In this document: piece after piece, positions 8,652 to 18,096 of the stretch
How the letters are laid out: each line of letters opens with the position of its first letter
How positions within the stretch are numbered: the first letter of the stretch is position 1
Assembly (NCBI GenBank): GCA_035703165.1
Contig: DASSYR010000046.1
Location: 62,001 to 126,000, forward strand
From: AWTP1-9 sp035703165
Lineage (GTDB): Bacteria; Bacteroidota; Bacteroidia; Chitinophagales; Chitinophagaceae
DNA: 64,000 nt
Direction of reading: 5' to 3'
Made by a program: the position numbers and the translations under genes
The notes under the pieces: generated by a model
Told to the model about the DNA's origin: nothing
Database searches by the model: none
Seen by the model: only the letters and a program-made list of their open reading frames with translations

Positions 8652-11351
8652 CTAAATCACCCATTTCATTCTTTTAGCCAGCTGTATCAGAAAAAGAGAA
8701 AGGAATGATGCAGCTATTACAATTGCCCAGTCTTTCCATCCATAAATGGTTACTTCCAGTACATTTCTTACCGGAACAACCCAGTAAGATACCATGGCAA
8801 GAACTATACAACTTGCAACAGCATACCAAACGTACTTATTCCGGAATACCTCTGTCTTATGAAAGGGCACCCCCCGTTCAAAGGACATATTGAACACATG
8901 AAGTACCTGTGAAAAAATCAGTGTGTAAAAAAGGATATTATTGCACAACTCCCTGTTCCATCCCTCTGTATCATGCAATAATTCATGGCTTAAAAAAACT
9001 GCCCCTATGGAGGTGATTGCAATAATGGACGAATAGGTAAATATAGCCGTCCATCTTTTTCTGTCAATAATAGAGACCTCCGATAAATAAGGTTTTCGCT
9101 GCATAATATGTGGCGCCGCTTCTGTTACTCCCAATGCCAATGCGGGTAGAACATCAGTAATGAGATTGATGTATAAAATCTGCAGTGGAAAAAGCTGGAA
9201 ATGCAGGTTAAGTACGGATGCGATAGCAACGATCAATAATTCACTCAGGTTACAACTCAGTAAAAAGATTACAAACTTGCGTATGTTATCAAAAATCATT
9301 CGCCCCTGTTTAATGGCTAATACAATGGATGAAAATGCATCGTCTTTCAATACCATATCCGCCACTTCCTGCGCCACCTGGGTGCCTCTTTGTCCCATTG
9401 CAATACCTATATCTGCTTTTTTCAGAGCTGGCGCATCGTTCACGCCATCTCCCGTCATTCCAACTATCATTTTCTTTTCCTGGAATAAAGTAATCAGGCT
9501 GAGTTTGTGCTCGGGTGATACACGGGCAAAAACAGGTGTATGCATCCACTTTTCTTTATCTGCATCAGTGAGCTGATCATAGGGCTTCATAGTATTGCCA
9601 TGCATCACTTCATCTTCTTCATTCGCTAATCCTAACTGCATGGCAATATTTTTGGCAGTAGCGGGATGGTCACCGGTTATCATCACCACTTTAATGCCTG
9701 CTGATTTACATTCTTCAATGGCAGCAGGCACTTCGGGTCTTGGCGGATCAATAAACCCTATCAAGCCTGCCAGGGTTAAATGATGAAGAAAATCCTTTTC
9801 TTTTTCTTTAGTGGGTCTGAAGGCAAAAGCAAGCATTCTCAACCCTGATTGAGCCTGCTTTTCTGCATTAGCCAACCATTGCTTCCTTTTATCATCAGTA
9901 AGCTCTATTATTTCGTTTCCTTCCAATACAGATGAGCAACAGATCAGTAATTCCTCCACTGCACCTTTGGCTGCGATATAATAATCCTGGTTGTTTTTAT
10001 GCAGCGTAGCCATGATTTTGGTGTCAGAAGAAAAAGGTATTTCCTCAACTTTAGGAAATTGCTTTTGATGGTCTTCCGGCTTTGTAGCTGAAGAAAAAAC
10101 CATTTTCAGCAAACCGACTTCCAGCGGGTCGCCGGATTCTTTTTCAACCTGCCCATCGTAATGATAAGCTGCAGTATTACAAAGTGCTGCAATGCGATGA
10201 AGCTGTGTGTGTGCAGGGGTGTCAATAAGCGTATTATCATCAATAAACCGGATGGAGGCGTTTGAAACATCTACATTAATTCTTGATGCGGCATTGTAAA
10301 CCTCCATGTATGCCGCTTCAATTTTATTTTGAGTAAGCGTTCCGGTTTTATCCGTAACGATAACATTGGTTCCACCTAAGGTTTCAACGGCTGATAATTT
10401 TTTTACAATCACATTGTACTTTGCCATTCGCAGCATACCAAATGCAAGAGCTAATGTGGCTACAATGGGTAAGCCTTCCGGAATAGCTGCCACAGCGAGT
10501 GCAATGGATGTTTCCAGCATTTGCACTATTTTTTGCCCATTTAAAATTCCGGCTATAAAAATGATGATAAGAAGACCAACAGTTATCCAGATCAATTTTT
10601 TACTGAATTGTTGAATTTTTTTCTCCAGCGGAGTAGCGGCCTGACTGGCCTGCTGCACCAAACGTGCTACAGCTCCCAATTCTGTTGTCATGCCGGTATG
10701 CACTACCACAGCCCGGCCATTTCCTTTGGTTACAAAGGTTCCTTTATACAGCATGTTGTGCCGTTCTGCCAGTGAGACGTCCTGCGCTAATAGCTTTGTG
10801 TTTTTTTCTACTGGTAATGATTCGCCGGTAAGAGCTGACTCATCGGTTTGGAATTGTGATGCCTGTATTACCCGTGCATCTGCAGTTATCATGTCACCGC
10901 CTTCGACAAATAAAATGTCGCCGGGAACAACCTCTTCGGATGGGATTTCTATGATTTTACCATCTCTCACTACACGGGCTGGTACAGAGGTAAGTTTTTT
11001 TAATGCTTCCATTGACCGCTCTGCCTGAAATTCCATAAAAAAGCCAATGATTGCATTTATAATAATCACCGCGATGATGGCAAAACCATCAAGCCATTCC
11101 TCGAAGAAAAAAGAAAGCCCGGCGGCAACGGTCAATAGTAAGACAAAAGGACTGATGAATTGATTAATAAGTATCCTGAAGGGACTGATTCTTTTACTGG
11201 ATTCAATTTTGTTATACCCAACAAAGGAAAGCCTTCTTGCTGCTTCTGTTGAAGATAAGCCACTTTCTGAATCGGCATGCAGTTGAGATAGTATTGATTT
11301 ATCATCAATTGCCCATGGTACTTTTATATTATCTATATCCGGGAGGTTCAT
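8652..11351 (-). CDS. P-type cation-transporting ATPase (P2A/PacL-like)
   Basis: 899-residue P-type ATPase. Seen directly: N-terminal cation-ATPase domain, actuator motif TGES (175-178), ion-binding helix PEGLP (291-295), phosphorylation site DKTGTLT (Asp334), hinge TGDGVNDAPALKKADIG and a six-helix C-terminal membrane domain. There is no N-terminal HMA domain and no CPC or SPC in the fourth helix, so it is not a P1B copper pump. PEGLP is typical of Ca2+/Mn2+ (P2) pumps. It lies inside the metal island, downstream of two small membrane proteins, and is separated by about 100 bases from the next block. The ion is uncertain. Confidence 0.9.
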   Translation of the reverse strand: MNLPDIDNIKVPWAIDDKSILSQLHADSESGLSSTEAARRLSFVGYNKIESSKRISPFRILINQFISPFVLLLTVAAGLSFFFEEWLDGFAIIAVIIINAIIGFFMEFQAERSMEALKKLTSVPARVVRDGKIIEIPSEEVVPGDILFVEGGDMITADARVIQASQFQTDESALTGESLPVEKNTKLLAQDVSLAERHNMLYKGTFVTKGNGRAVVVHTGMTTELGAVARLVQQASQAATPLEKKIQQFSKKLIWITVGLLIIIFIAGILNGQKIVQMLETSIALAVAAIPEGLPIVATLALAFGMLRMAKYNVIVKKLSAVETLGGTNVIVTDKTGTLTQNKIEAAYMEVYNAASRINVDVSNASIRFIDDNTLIDTPAHTQLHRIAALCNTAAYHYDGQVEKESGDPLEVGLLKMVFSSATKPEDHQKQFPKVEEIPFSSDTKIMATLHKNNQDYYIAAKGAVEELLICCSSVLEGNEIIELTDDKRKQWLANAEKQAQSGLRMLAFAFRPTKEKEKDFLHHLTLAGLIGFIDPPRPEVPAAIEECKSAGIKVVMITGDHPATAKNIAMQLGLANEEDEVMHGNTMKPYDQLTDADKEKWMHTPVFARVSPEHKLSLITLFQEKKMIVGMTGDGVNDAPALKKADIGIAMGQRGTQVAQEVADMVLKDDAFSSIVLAIKQGRMIFDNIRKFVIFLLSCNLSELLIVAIASVLNLHFQLFPLQILYINLITDVLPALALGVTEAAPHIMQRKPYLSEVSIIDRKRWTAIFTYSSIIAITSIGAVFLSHELLHDTEGWNRELCNNILFYTLIFSQVLHVFNMSFERGVPFHKTEVFRNKYVWYAVASCIVLAMVSYWVVPVRNVLEVTIYGWKDWAIVIAASFLSLFLIQLAKRMKWVI

Positions 11352-11410
11352 ACTTTACTATTTTAATTTTTTTACCAATTGCTTGCAATGCTTTTCAGCC
11401 TTTAAGCTTT

Positions 11411-11698
11411 TTATTTTTTCTTTAAGCGCCGATTCAATACGACATTGTAAACAGATGCAATGCTTGCGCCGGTTAGCCATGCTATCATAAATGTTTGCAC
11501 TAGTCCAAGTACCGTCTCTGTAATTGAAATATCCATACGCAGAATAGTGCTGACATCAATGCCATGTAACAGGCTGTTGAAAAATTCTTTAGTTAACTCC
11601 GGTCCGGTCAGCTTCATTACCATAACACAACCGAGATAAAGCAAAGCAGCAGTGAGGCCTGTAGCCAAGCCAAACGATTTAATGTGAATGCGGTTCAT
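11411..11698 (-). CDS. DUF5676-type small membrane protein
   Basis: 95-residue membrane protein with two predicted helices, LATGLTAALLYLGCVMV and a C-terminal segment near LVQTFMIAWLTGASIASVYNVVL. The central FFNSLLHGIDVSTILRMD is typical of DUF5676. The start at 11698 (MNRIHIKSFG) fits the family better than the upstream ATGs at 11719 or 11761. It overlaps the preceding small gene by 20 bases, suggesting translational coupling. DUF5676 proteins often sit beside metal P-type ATPases and DUF2933 proteins; function is unknown. Confidence 0.72.
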   Translation of the reverse strand: MNRIHIKSFGLATGLTAALLYLGCVMVMKLTGPELTKEFFNSLLHGIDVSTILRMDISITETVLGLVQTFMIAWLTGASIASVYNVVLNRRLKKK

Positions 11699-11885
11699 GA
11701 TTTGTTTTTTTAGATTCATCAGACTGATGGTGATGCATTGGCATAAAAAGATGGCATGCAAACATGGCTGCCACGAAAATGAATAATGACCAATTACCCC
11801 TGATTCCTAATAATGGTGCTATAAAAATCAGCAACAAGGGAAGGGCGCACCCTACTAGCATCATTAGTGTATGTTTCCATTTCAT
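11679..11885 (-). CDS. DUF2933-like small membrane protein
   Basis: 68-residue protein with two hydrophobic helices (HTLMMLVGCALPLLLIFIAP and WSLFIFVAAMFACHLFM) followed by a His-rich tail (MPMHHHQSDE...HEPHSH). The layout resembles the DUF2933 family found in metal-resistance operons. The tail could bind Cu, Ni or Zn. It overlaps the downstream DUF5676 gene. No biochemical role is known. Confidence 0.65.
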   Translation of the reverse strand: MKWKHTLMMLVGCALPLLLIFIAPLLGIRGNWSLFIFVAAMFACHLFMPMHHHQSDESKKTNHEPHSH

Positions 11886-11956
11886 ATAATTCTGTTTAGG
11901 CTTTATGACACATTAAGTGTGCAACTATTTATTCTACTCATAAATAATTAACCCGT

Positions 11957-12073
11957 TCATTTATCTTTTTTCCCTTTTCGTGAAATCCAAAAAAGCCAAA
12001 TCATCATAATGATAAAAAAGATAAAAGCTCCTATGTACACCAGGTCCAGCCCAAAAAAATAATCCTTGCCCAT
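11957..12073 (-). CDS. 38-residue single-helix membrane protein
   Basis: Short open frame with ATG at 12073 and TGA at 11957. The translated product begins MGKDYFFGLDLVYIGAF, has one strong transmembrane helix (about residues 11-30, with FIFFIIMMIWLFWI) and a basic C-terminal tail (SRKGKKDK). It lies between PPK2 and the DUF2933-like gene, co-directional with both. The sharp hydrophobic/basic organisation supports a real small membrane protein, possibly a subunit or regulator of a neighbouring transporter. No family is recognised. Confidence 0.5.
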   Translation of the reverse strand: MGKDYFFGLDLVYIGAFIFFIIMMIWLFWISRKGKKDK

Positions 12074-12214
12074 AGTAAAACATTTAAATCATTAAATTTT
12101 CATCCGGGTACTGAACTAAGCAAAAGTTATCCGTAGAGTTATGAACGCTTATAATAAAACTTAACAAAAACTATCAGAGCCGTACTTAATTGACAAAGAC
12201 CATTCTTTGGATTC

Positions 12215-12961
12215 TCATTTCTCATCACCAGGATATTTCATTTTAAGAGATTCTAATTTGTTTACTATCGCTTTTGCTACCAGGTAATTCCTGTACCATT
12301 TATCATCCGCAGGTATAACCTGCCATGGAATAGCCGGGCTGCAGCGGCTGATAATATTTTCATAGGTGCGGATATAATCATCCCATTTCTCAGATTCAAT
12401 TTCATCGGAAGCTTTGTATTTCCACTTTTTCAATGGGTCTGTCAATCTTTTTCCAAGTCTTTTTTTCTGCTCATCCCTGCTGATGTGCAGGTAAAATTTC
12501 AGGATAATAGTTCCGCTGTCTTCTAACTGTTGCTCAAACGAATTGATGTAGTCATACCGGCGTTCAATAAGTTTCCCATCGAGCATGCGATGAACTGTTG
12601 GAACAAGAATATCCTCATAGTGTGAACGGTTAAAAATCCGTATCATTCCTTTTTCCGGCAATCGTTGATAAATGCGCCATAGAAAATCATGCACCCTTTC
12701 TTTATCGCAAGGCTCGCTGAATGCAGTAGCATGAACTCCCAACGGGTTAACACAGGAAAACACATGACGGATAGTGCCATCTTTACCTGATGTATCCATG
12801 CCCTGAAACACAATTAGCATACTGTGGCTGGCATTGGCGTGAAAAAGATGTTGAAGTGAAAAAAGTTGTTTGTGCAATATGGTCAACTCTTTTTTCATAT
12901 CAGTTTTATCATCCCTGGCAGGAGCTGTTGTTTCAATTTCTTTTAACTTAATTTGTTTCAT
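12215..12961 (-). CDS. polyphosphate kinase 2 family protein
   Basis: 248-residue PPK2 that would transfer phosphate between polyphosphate and nucleotides. Motifs seen: Walker A GMDTSGKDG (54-62), a lid-type segment SEPCDKERVHDFLWR, Walker B-like FNRSHYED (110-117), and DPLKKWKYKASDEIE near the C-terminus. This is a single-domain, short PPK2; whether it uses AMP, ADP or GDP cannot be decided by eye. It lies in the metal-efflux run, 11 bases downstream of the MgtC/DUF4010 gene. Polyphosphate also chelates metals, which could explain its place here (inference). Confidence 0.88.
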   Translation of the reverse strand: MKQIKLKEIETTAPARDDKTDMKKELTILHKQLFSLQHLFHANASHSMLIVFQGMDTSGKDGTIRHVFSCVNPLGVHATAFSEPCDKERVHDFLWRIYQRLPEKGMIRIFNRSHYEDILVPTVHRMLDGKLIERRYDYINSFEQQLEDSGTIILKFYLHISRDEQKKRLGKRLTDPLKKWKYKASDEIESEKWDDYIRTYENIISRCSPAIPWQVIPADDKWYRNYLVAKAIVNKLESLKMKYPGDEK

Positions 12962-12972
12962 ATTTCTATTAC

Positions 12973-14250
12973 TTAATGTAAATACCGGTGCGCTGCTACT
13001 ACATAACCAAGGCCTGCCAGTATCATACTGCCGAATCCATAAGAAATAGTTTTTTTCAGTTCATTGGTTCCTTTTGTTATAGCTATTACTGCTTTTACAA
13101 TTGTATTACTTAGCATTGCCAGCACAATTACAATCACAGCGATATTCAATTGATTATTCTCACGGGCATATCTTGCCATACTGATGGAAATAGCATCTAC
13201 ATCAGAAACACCTGATAGTAACCCTGATAAGTAAAGCCCACTGGTTCCGAAAAATTTATCGGCATAAAATATCAACACTGATATGCCGGTAAACAGGACA
13301 CCAAAGAACATGGCGTTCAGAATATTGATGGGGTTGCCCAATTGAAGTGGAGGCGACACCGTTTTTTGTTTAATCTTTTTCGTAATAAAAAATACCCACA
13401 GCAGTCCCACCAGCGTCAGTAACAAACAGGGTATCAGCAATGCCAGGAAAATAGCGTTGTTAAACAAATATGTTACCAGCAACACCCGCATAAACATAAC
13501 AGAACTGGCCAGTATAATACCTGCAGCATAGCTATTGGATAAAGACGGCGACTCTTTGCTTTTCGAACTGAACACCCATGTAACTGCTGTGCTGGAAAAA
13601 GTGCCCCCTAAAAAGGCAGTTAATAATATGCCTTTTTCGGCGTTACCAAATTTTATAAGAAAATATCCAATAAAGCTGAGTGAAGAAGTAATGACAACCA
13701 CAAATCCTATCGCTTGCGGATTGATGACACCACCGGGTCCAAAATTCTTGTTGGGCAGGAAGGGTAATATCAATAAAGACAGAATAATAAACTTGATAAA
13801 CGCATATAACTCATCCTGCGTTATACGGGCAATGATTTTCTTAAACTGTTGCCTCAATGCCAAAACAGTTATGGTAACAACCGCTGCCGCTAATGCTTCA
13901 CGTATAAAATGCAGAGCTACCAGTGAACCAAGACAACAAGCAATCAGCAGCGATAGCTCCGTAACAATACCCAGGTTATTTTTTTGCGTTTTAGCAAAAT
14001 GAAAAATAGTTAGCAGAATAAATAATCCAGGCAACGAGAGAGCAAATATCCAGGGCTGGTATTGTTTTGAAAGATAAGTGATAATATATCCTAACAGTGT
14101 AGCAAGGGTAAAGGTGCGCAGTCCGGCAAAATGCTCGTTGCCAGTAGCTGTGTCAAACTCACGTTCCAATCCCAATATCAATCCTATTCCGGCTGATACC
14201 AGCATGCCCAGCAAATAAGGCCCAAGGACACTATTGAGATATTCATGCAT
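12973..14250 (-). CDS. MgtC/SapB-DUF4010 membrane protein
   Basis: 425-residue polytopic membrane protein. The N-terminal part is MgtC/SapB-like, with the signature GLILGLEREFD (about residues 23-33) followed by FAGLRTFTLATLLG. The C-terminal half is DUF4010, with many helices, SFIGYFLIKFG, AFLGGTFSSTAVTW and LSGLLSGVSDVDAISISMA. These two-domain proteins are widespread but their substrate is not settled. It is placed between the copper adaptors and PPK2, co-directional, suggesting a role in ion homeostasis during metal stress. Confidence 0.85.
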   Translation of the reverse strand: MHEYLNSVLGPYLLGMLVSAGIGLILGLEREFDTATGNEHFAGLRTFTLATLLGYIITYLSKQYQPWIFALSLPGLFILLTIFHFAKTQKNNLGIVTELSLLIACCLGSLVALHFIREALAAAVVTITVLALRQQFKKIIARITQDELYAFIKFIILSLLILPFLPNKNFGPGGVINPQAIGFVVVITSSLSFIGYFLIKFGNAEKGILLTAFLGGTFSSTAVTWVFSSKSKESPSLSNSYAAGIILASSVMFMRVLLVTYLFNNAIFLALLIPCLLLTLVGLLWVFFITKKIKQKTVSPPLQLGNPINILNAMFFGVLFTGISVLIFYADKFFGTSGLYLSGLLSGVSDVDAISISMARYARENNQLNIAVIVIVLAMLSNTIVKAVIAITKGTNELKKTISYGFGSMILAGLGYVVAAHRYLH

Positions 14251-14276
14251 CTGCTTTCAAAAGTTTAAATCTTTGT

Positions 14277-15419
14277 TTACATCTTCATACCTTCCATGCC
14301 CGGCATACCGGCTCCCTTTTTCAGGATTAAAGCGCTATTTAGCAAGAAAGCCCCGTTTGTAACAACCAGTTCACCTTCTTTTAATCCGCTAATAACTTCT
14401 ACTTCTTTTTTATTCTGAATGCCTAATTCTATCATCCGGTTCTCATACGTGCCATCGCCGGTTTTAACCCACGCAGTAATCATATTACCCACAAGGATGG
14501 ATGATTTCGGTATTACTACGGTTTTCTTTTCATTCCGCTTTATGTTAACATAAGCCATCATGCCCGGCTTTAACTGGCGATTACTGCCTGCAACAAGAAA
14601 TCTTACAAGGCTGATTTTCTGGTCTGCTTCAACAGTTGGATTATCAAATACCGGTACAGCAGAGAAAATTTCATTTGGATAAGCGTCAAATTCAACCGTG
14701 ATAACAGGTTTTTCATACAACCATCGCAGTTCGCTGGTGTACATCTGTGCTTCTATCCACAGTTGTGATAAATCTGCAAGGCGAAACAAGGGGGTGCCTG
14801 TTTCAACATACTGCCCTTCACTAACAGGCAGCTCAACCAAGGTTCCGGATACCGGGCTGTAAAAAGTAGCAAGTGGTGATGCTTCACGGTCTTTTTCCAA
14901 TTGCGATACCTGTTCTGCCGTAAGCCCCCATAACAATAACCTTTTTCTTGCTGCTTCAACTAACTGCACCATTACGTCTTTCATATTGGTAAACTGTTGC
15001 TGCTGTTGCAGTGCATTCAGCAACTCATTTTCATAAGAAAGAAGTTCTTCGCTATAAATAGAATAAAGTGGCTGGTCTTTAGCTACAGCCTCTTGTGGAT
15101 TACGAACAAAAAGTTTATCAAGTCTTCCCCTGATACGGGAGGTAACCACGGTTACTTTTCGCTCATCAAAACTCATTGTACCCAGCAGGGTGGTATATTC
15201 TGCCATGGCTTTTAGTCTTACTGTATCAGTTGTAATATTTGCATATTGTTCATCCCGGCTGGTTAGTGTTATCATATCCATGTCATTCATGGCAGGTTGA
15301 GCAACATTGTGGCCAGAATGTTCTTGCTTTGTGGGTTCATTTTTTTTTCGTGTACATGCATTTGCCAGCAACAGGATAGCCAGCATTGAAACAAGCCAAT
15401 ATCTATTTTTCATAACCAC
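14277..15419 (-). CDS. CusB/CzcB-type RND periplasmic adaptor
   Basis: 380-residue lipoprotein adaptor (lipobox LLLANAC, Cys22; an alternative start two codons downstream is equally good). It has the lipoyl-like half-motifs around SRIRGRLDKLFV and LYSIYSEELLSYE, a barrel domain (GTPLFRLADLSQLWIEAQ) and a Met-rich tail (GMPGMEGMKM). Unlike the adaptor at 38-1411 it has no HMBD. It follows the other adaptor by 4 bases, giving two different adaptors for one split pump. The Met clusters support Cu/Ag as cargo. Confidence 0.87.
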   Translation of the reverse strand: MVMKNRYWLVSMLAILLLANACTRKKNEPTKQEHSGHNVAQPAMNDMDMITLTSRDEQYANITTDTVRLKAMAEYTTLLGTMSFDERKVTVVTSRIRGRLDKLFVRNPQEAVAKDQPLYSIYSEELLSYENELLNALQQQQQFTNMKDVMVQLVEAARKRLLLWGLTAEQVSQLEKDREASPLATFYSPVSGTLVELPVSEGQYVETGTPLFRLADLSQLWIEAQMYTSELRWLYEKPVITVEFDAYPNEIFSAVPVFDNPTVEADQKISLVRFLVAGSNRQLKPGMMAYVNIKRNEKKTVVIPKSSILVGNMITAWVKTGDGTYENRMIELGIQNKKEVEVISGLKEGELVVTNGAFLLNSALILKKGAGMPGMEGMKM

Positions 15420-15423
15420 TGAT

Positions 15424-16815
15424 TTAATATTTTATAATGGTTTCGCTATCGGCCATATAACCTGCATCCTTAGCAATTAACTCATCTGCATTCAAACCTT
15501 CCAGTATCTGCACCATTTTACCATCTCTGTGGCCAATACGAACTACTCTTGACTGGAATACATTGCTACCTTCTTTAGTTACCCCAGTCCGTACCCATAC
15601 GATAGCAATTTTGCCCAGGTAATACACACTGCTGGCCGGCACCATCAATGAACTTACAGGTATGGACGAAGAGATTGTTATTAATGAATTTTGTTTTAAT
15701 ATACCCGAAGTATTAGGGAGATAAACCCTTGCCTGGCTGAATTTCTGCCCGCTCTGGTATATTTGTTCCATAAACTGAACTGATGTTTGAAATGTTTTTT
15801 CAGGTATCAGTTCACTAATAACAGTTACAGGCAATCCTTTGCGCAGGTATTTTTCATTTTCTTTGGTGAATGCTGCAATACCCCATACCTCCTTAAAATC
15901 GTTTACCCAGAATAATGTCTGGTCTTTGGCTACATACATACCTTCACGAATGCTGTTATCAGGCAAGACAGTAGGGGAAACGGAAGGAGACGTACTGACG
16001 CCTGAGTTCATACCACCCATACCTGCAGAAGTATTACCAGTTGTACCCATACTTACCATTGCGGAAGGGTTGAATAAAACATATCCTTCAAACGGACTAT
16101 AAACAGAAATAGTGAGGGGAGCCTGGCTGGAATTCTGAATTTGATTTATTTGTGCCGCTGAAAGACCAAGCAGTAATAATTTTTGTCTTGCTTTATTCAG
16201 AAGCGCCGAGTCAGAAGGTTGCCGTGTAAGAAATAAAAACTCCTCAATATAAGTATTGATTTCGGGACTGTATAACTCCAGGATTTTTTCACCTTTTCTG
16301 ATATATTGATAGTTGTATTTTACATATAGCCGTTCAATACGGCCTCCGATACGTACCGGTACTTTACGGCTCCTCCGAAAGTCAAAACTGATATAGCCAT
16401 TCCCTTTGAAGGTATAGTTCATATTACTGTCAACCGGCTCAACCGCTTTTTGAGTAGAGATGACAATTTGGTTAGCAGGCATCGTATTCCAATATATTTC
16501 GTTAACGGCTGTATCAGCTATACTGTTTTTATCATTCATGCTCATGCCATCCATAGTATTGTGGGATGAATGATTTGCAGTGTCACTGCTCATATTGTTC
16601 ATTCTTTTGCTACTATCATCATTCATCTGCATCCCCTCCATAGCATCATGTTGCATGCTGCTGTCCTTTTTGGCTTCTGTTATCTTGCTGTTATGGTCAC
16701 TGTGTTTGTCTTCCTTATCATTACATGCAACAAACACAAGAGTAACCCCGGCAGCCAGGAGGGATAAACCATAATTGGCTATTTTCATTTTTATATGTTG
16801 AATACTTTTTGACAT
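15424..16815 (-). CDS. CusB-type RND periplasmic adaptor with His/Met-rich N-terminus
   Basis: 463-residue adaptor lipoprotein. From the ATG at 16815 the signal peptide is long; a start at 16788 (MKIANYGLSLL) gives a cleaner one, with the same lipobox (VFVAC). After it comes a disordered, His/Met/Asp-rich segment of about 60 residues (DAMEGMQMNDD, NTMDGMSMND), likely to bind Cu(I)/Ag(I). The adaptor core follows (GGRIERLYVKYNYQYIRKGE, LELYSPEI) and closes with GLNADELIAKDAGY. It starts 2 bases after the TolC-like gene. Confidence 0.87.
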   Translation of the reverse strand: MSKSIQHIKMKIANYGLSLLAAGVTLVFVACNDKEDKHSDHNSKITEAKKDSSMQHDAMEGMQMNDDSSKRMNNMSSDTANHSSHNTMDGMSMNDKNSIADTAVNEIYWNTMPANQIVISTQKAVEPVDSNMNYTFKGNGYISFDFRRSRKVPVRIGGRIERLYVKYNYQYIRKGEKILELYSPEINTYIEEFLFLTRQPSDSALLNKARQKLLLLGLSAAQINQIQNSSQAPLTISVYSPFEGYVLFNPSAMVSMGTTGNTSAGMGGMNSGVSTSPSVSPTVLPDNSIREGMYVAKDQTLFWVNDFKEVWGIAAFTKENEKYLRKGLPVTVISELIPEKTFQTSVQFMEQIYQSGQKFSQARVYLPNTSGILKQNSLITISSSIPVSSLMVPASSVYYLGKIAIVWVRTGVTKEGSNVFQSRVVRIGHRDGKMVQILEGLNADELIAKDAGYMADSETIIKY

Positions 16816-16817
16816 TA

Positions 16818-18077
16818 CTATTTAATTTCCCGTTGATATTCGTATTCAGACTGAACAGTAAATACTTGGCCCAGCTTATCAATTCTTTCCAGTTGTTTCA
16901 TAAGTACCATATTCCATGCATCCAGCAACACAAAAAAATTACCTGTATTTTGCCGGTAAGCCAGCAGATTGCTCTCCAGGTTTTTTTGGTATGATGGCAA
17001 TACATTTTTGTCATAGTTATTGAGTTGCCTTGTTTCATAAATAAGCATGGTAATTTTTTCCCGTATCATTTGTGAAGCCATCAATTGCATGGTTGATTTT
17101 TCTTTTTGCATAGCCTGTATCTCAAACCCCATTGATTTTACTTCTGATTTATACATTTTTGAGGACCAGGGTACAATCGGTATTGTCATCATGCCCATGA
17201 TGGAAAATTGCTTTGGCATACCAAACATTTGACCGTGAGAAAATTGAACACCGAAATCAGGTTTTGAACCGGTAGCCGCCCATTTTTGATTGAACTTCAT
17301 GGAACGGATACGGCTTTCAACAGCTAAAATATCATTCCGCAATAGTTGTGAACTGTCTAATGCAAGCAGATATTCATTACTATAGTCTTTAGGAGCTAAT
17401 AGGGTGTCAATGAAAAACGGAGTGTTAACATCCCGATTCAGTAATGTGTTAATACCAATGTTTGTTTCAGCAATTTGAGAGAAAAGCATCGTTTCCATAT
17501 TGCCTAATTCACTTAACGAAGCTTCGGCTTTAAAAATGGTGGGAAGGTCTGACTGGTTATAAGCATATTTGTCTTTTGCTGTTTTGATAAGCATTTGCAG
17601 CAACTCACGGTATTCCCTGATGATTTTTAATTTCTGCTCTGCTGTATAACGACGGTAATAATATAGCCTTGCCGTAAAATGCAATACATTTTTTTGCCAC
17701 TCCAAATCGTTATGCTGCACATTTTCCAATGAAGCGATATAATCTTTCTTGGCATTTAATTTAACAAGGTTTGGAATCATCTGCTGTACAGAAAGCATCA
17801 GGCCTGCCTGGTTATCCGGGGTCATTTCCTTAAGGAGGGACAGACGGTAGGGAAACCTGTCAAATGCTAATGCCACTGTTGGGGGCATCCATGCTTTGGC
17901 ACCTTCCACCAATGAACGTACCGAAGAAATCTTGGCTTCGTACAATTGGAGCAATGGATAATTTTTATCAATTGTTGTAAATATATCCTGAAGACCTAAT
18001 CTCACAGTATCCTGTGCTTTGACTTTCGCTGTGAATGTTATCATCATTAATAAACTGTATGTCAGTATTCTTTTCAT
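16818..18077 (-). CDS. TolC/CusC-type outer-membrane efflux protein
   Basis: 419-residue outer-membrane factor, starting at MKRILTYSLL (an upstream ATG at 18107 overlaps the pump gene and would bury the signal peptide). Two TolC-type repeats are visible: DIFTTIDKNYPLLQLYEAKI in the first and alternating coiled-coil helices (YRELLQMLIKTAKDKYAYNQ; RSMKFNQKWAATGSKPDFGV). It would be the exit duct of the tripartite pump, joined to the adaptors just downstream and the split RND permease just upstream. It is the only TolC-like gene in the window. Confidence 0.87.
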   Translation of the reverse strand: MKRILTYSLLMMITFTAKVKAQDTVRLGLQDIFTTIDKNYPLLQLYEAKISSVRSLVEGAKAWMPPTVALAFDRFPYRLSLLKEMTPDNQAGLMLSVQQMIPNLVKLNAKKDYIASLENVQHNDLEWQKNVLHFTARLYYYRRYTAEQKLKIIREYRELLQMLIKTAKDKYAYNQSDLPTIFKAEASLSELGNMETMLFSQIAETNIGINTLLNRDVNTPFFIDTLLAPKDYSNEYLLALDSSQLLRNDILAVESRIRSMKFNQKWAATGSKPDFGVQFSHGQMFGMPKQFSIMGMMTIPIVPWSSKMYKSEVKSMGFEIQAMQKEKSTMQLMASQMIREKITMLIYETRQLNNYDKNVLPSYQKNLESNLLAYRQNTGNFFVLLDAWNMVLMKQLERIDKLGQVFTVQSEYEYQREIK

Positions 18078-18096
18078 GTTTATATTTTTACAATTT

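Noticed and set aside
9160..9576. 138-residue plus-strand frame within the P-type ATPase gene
   Set aside because: It is opposite the conserved hinge region of the ATPase and looks like a shadow of strongly biased codons.
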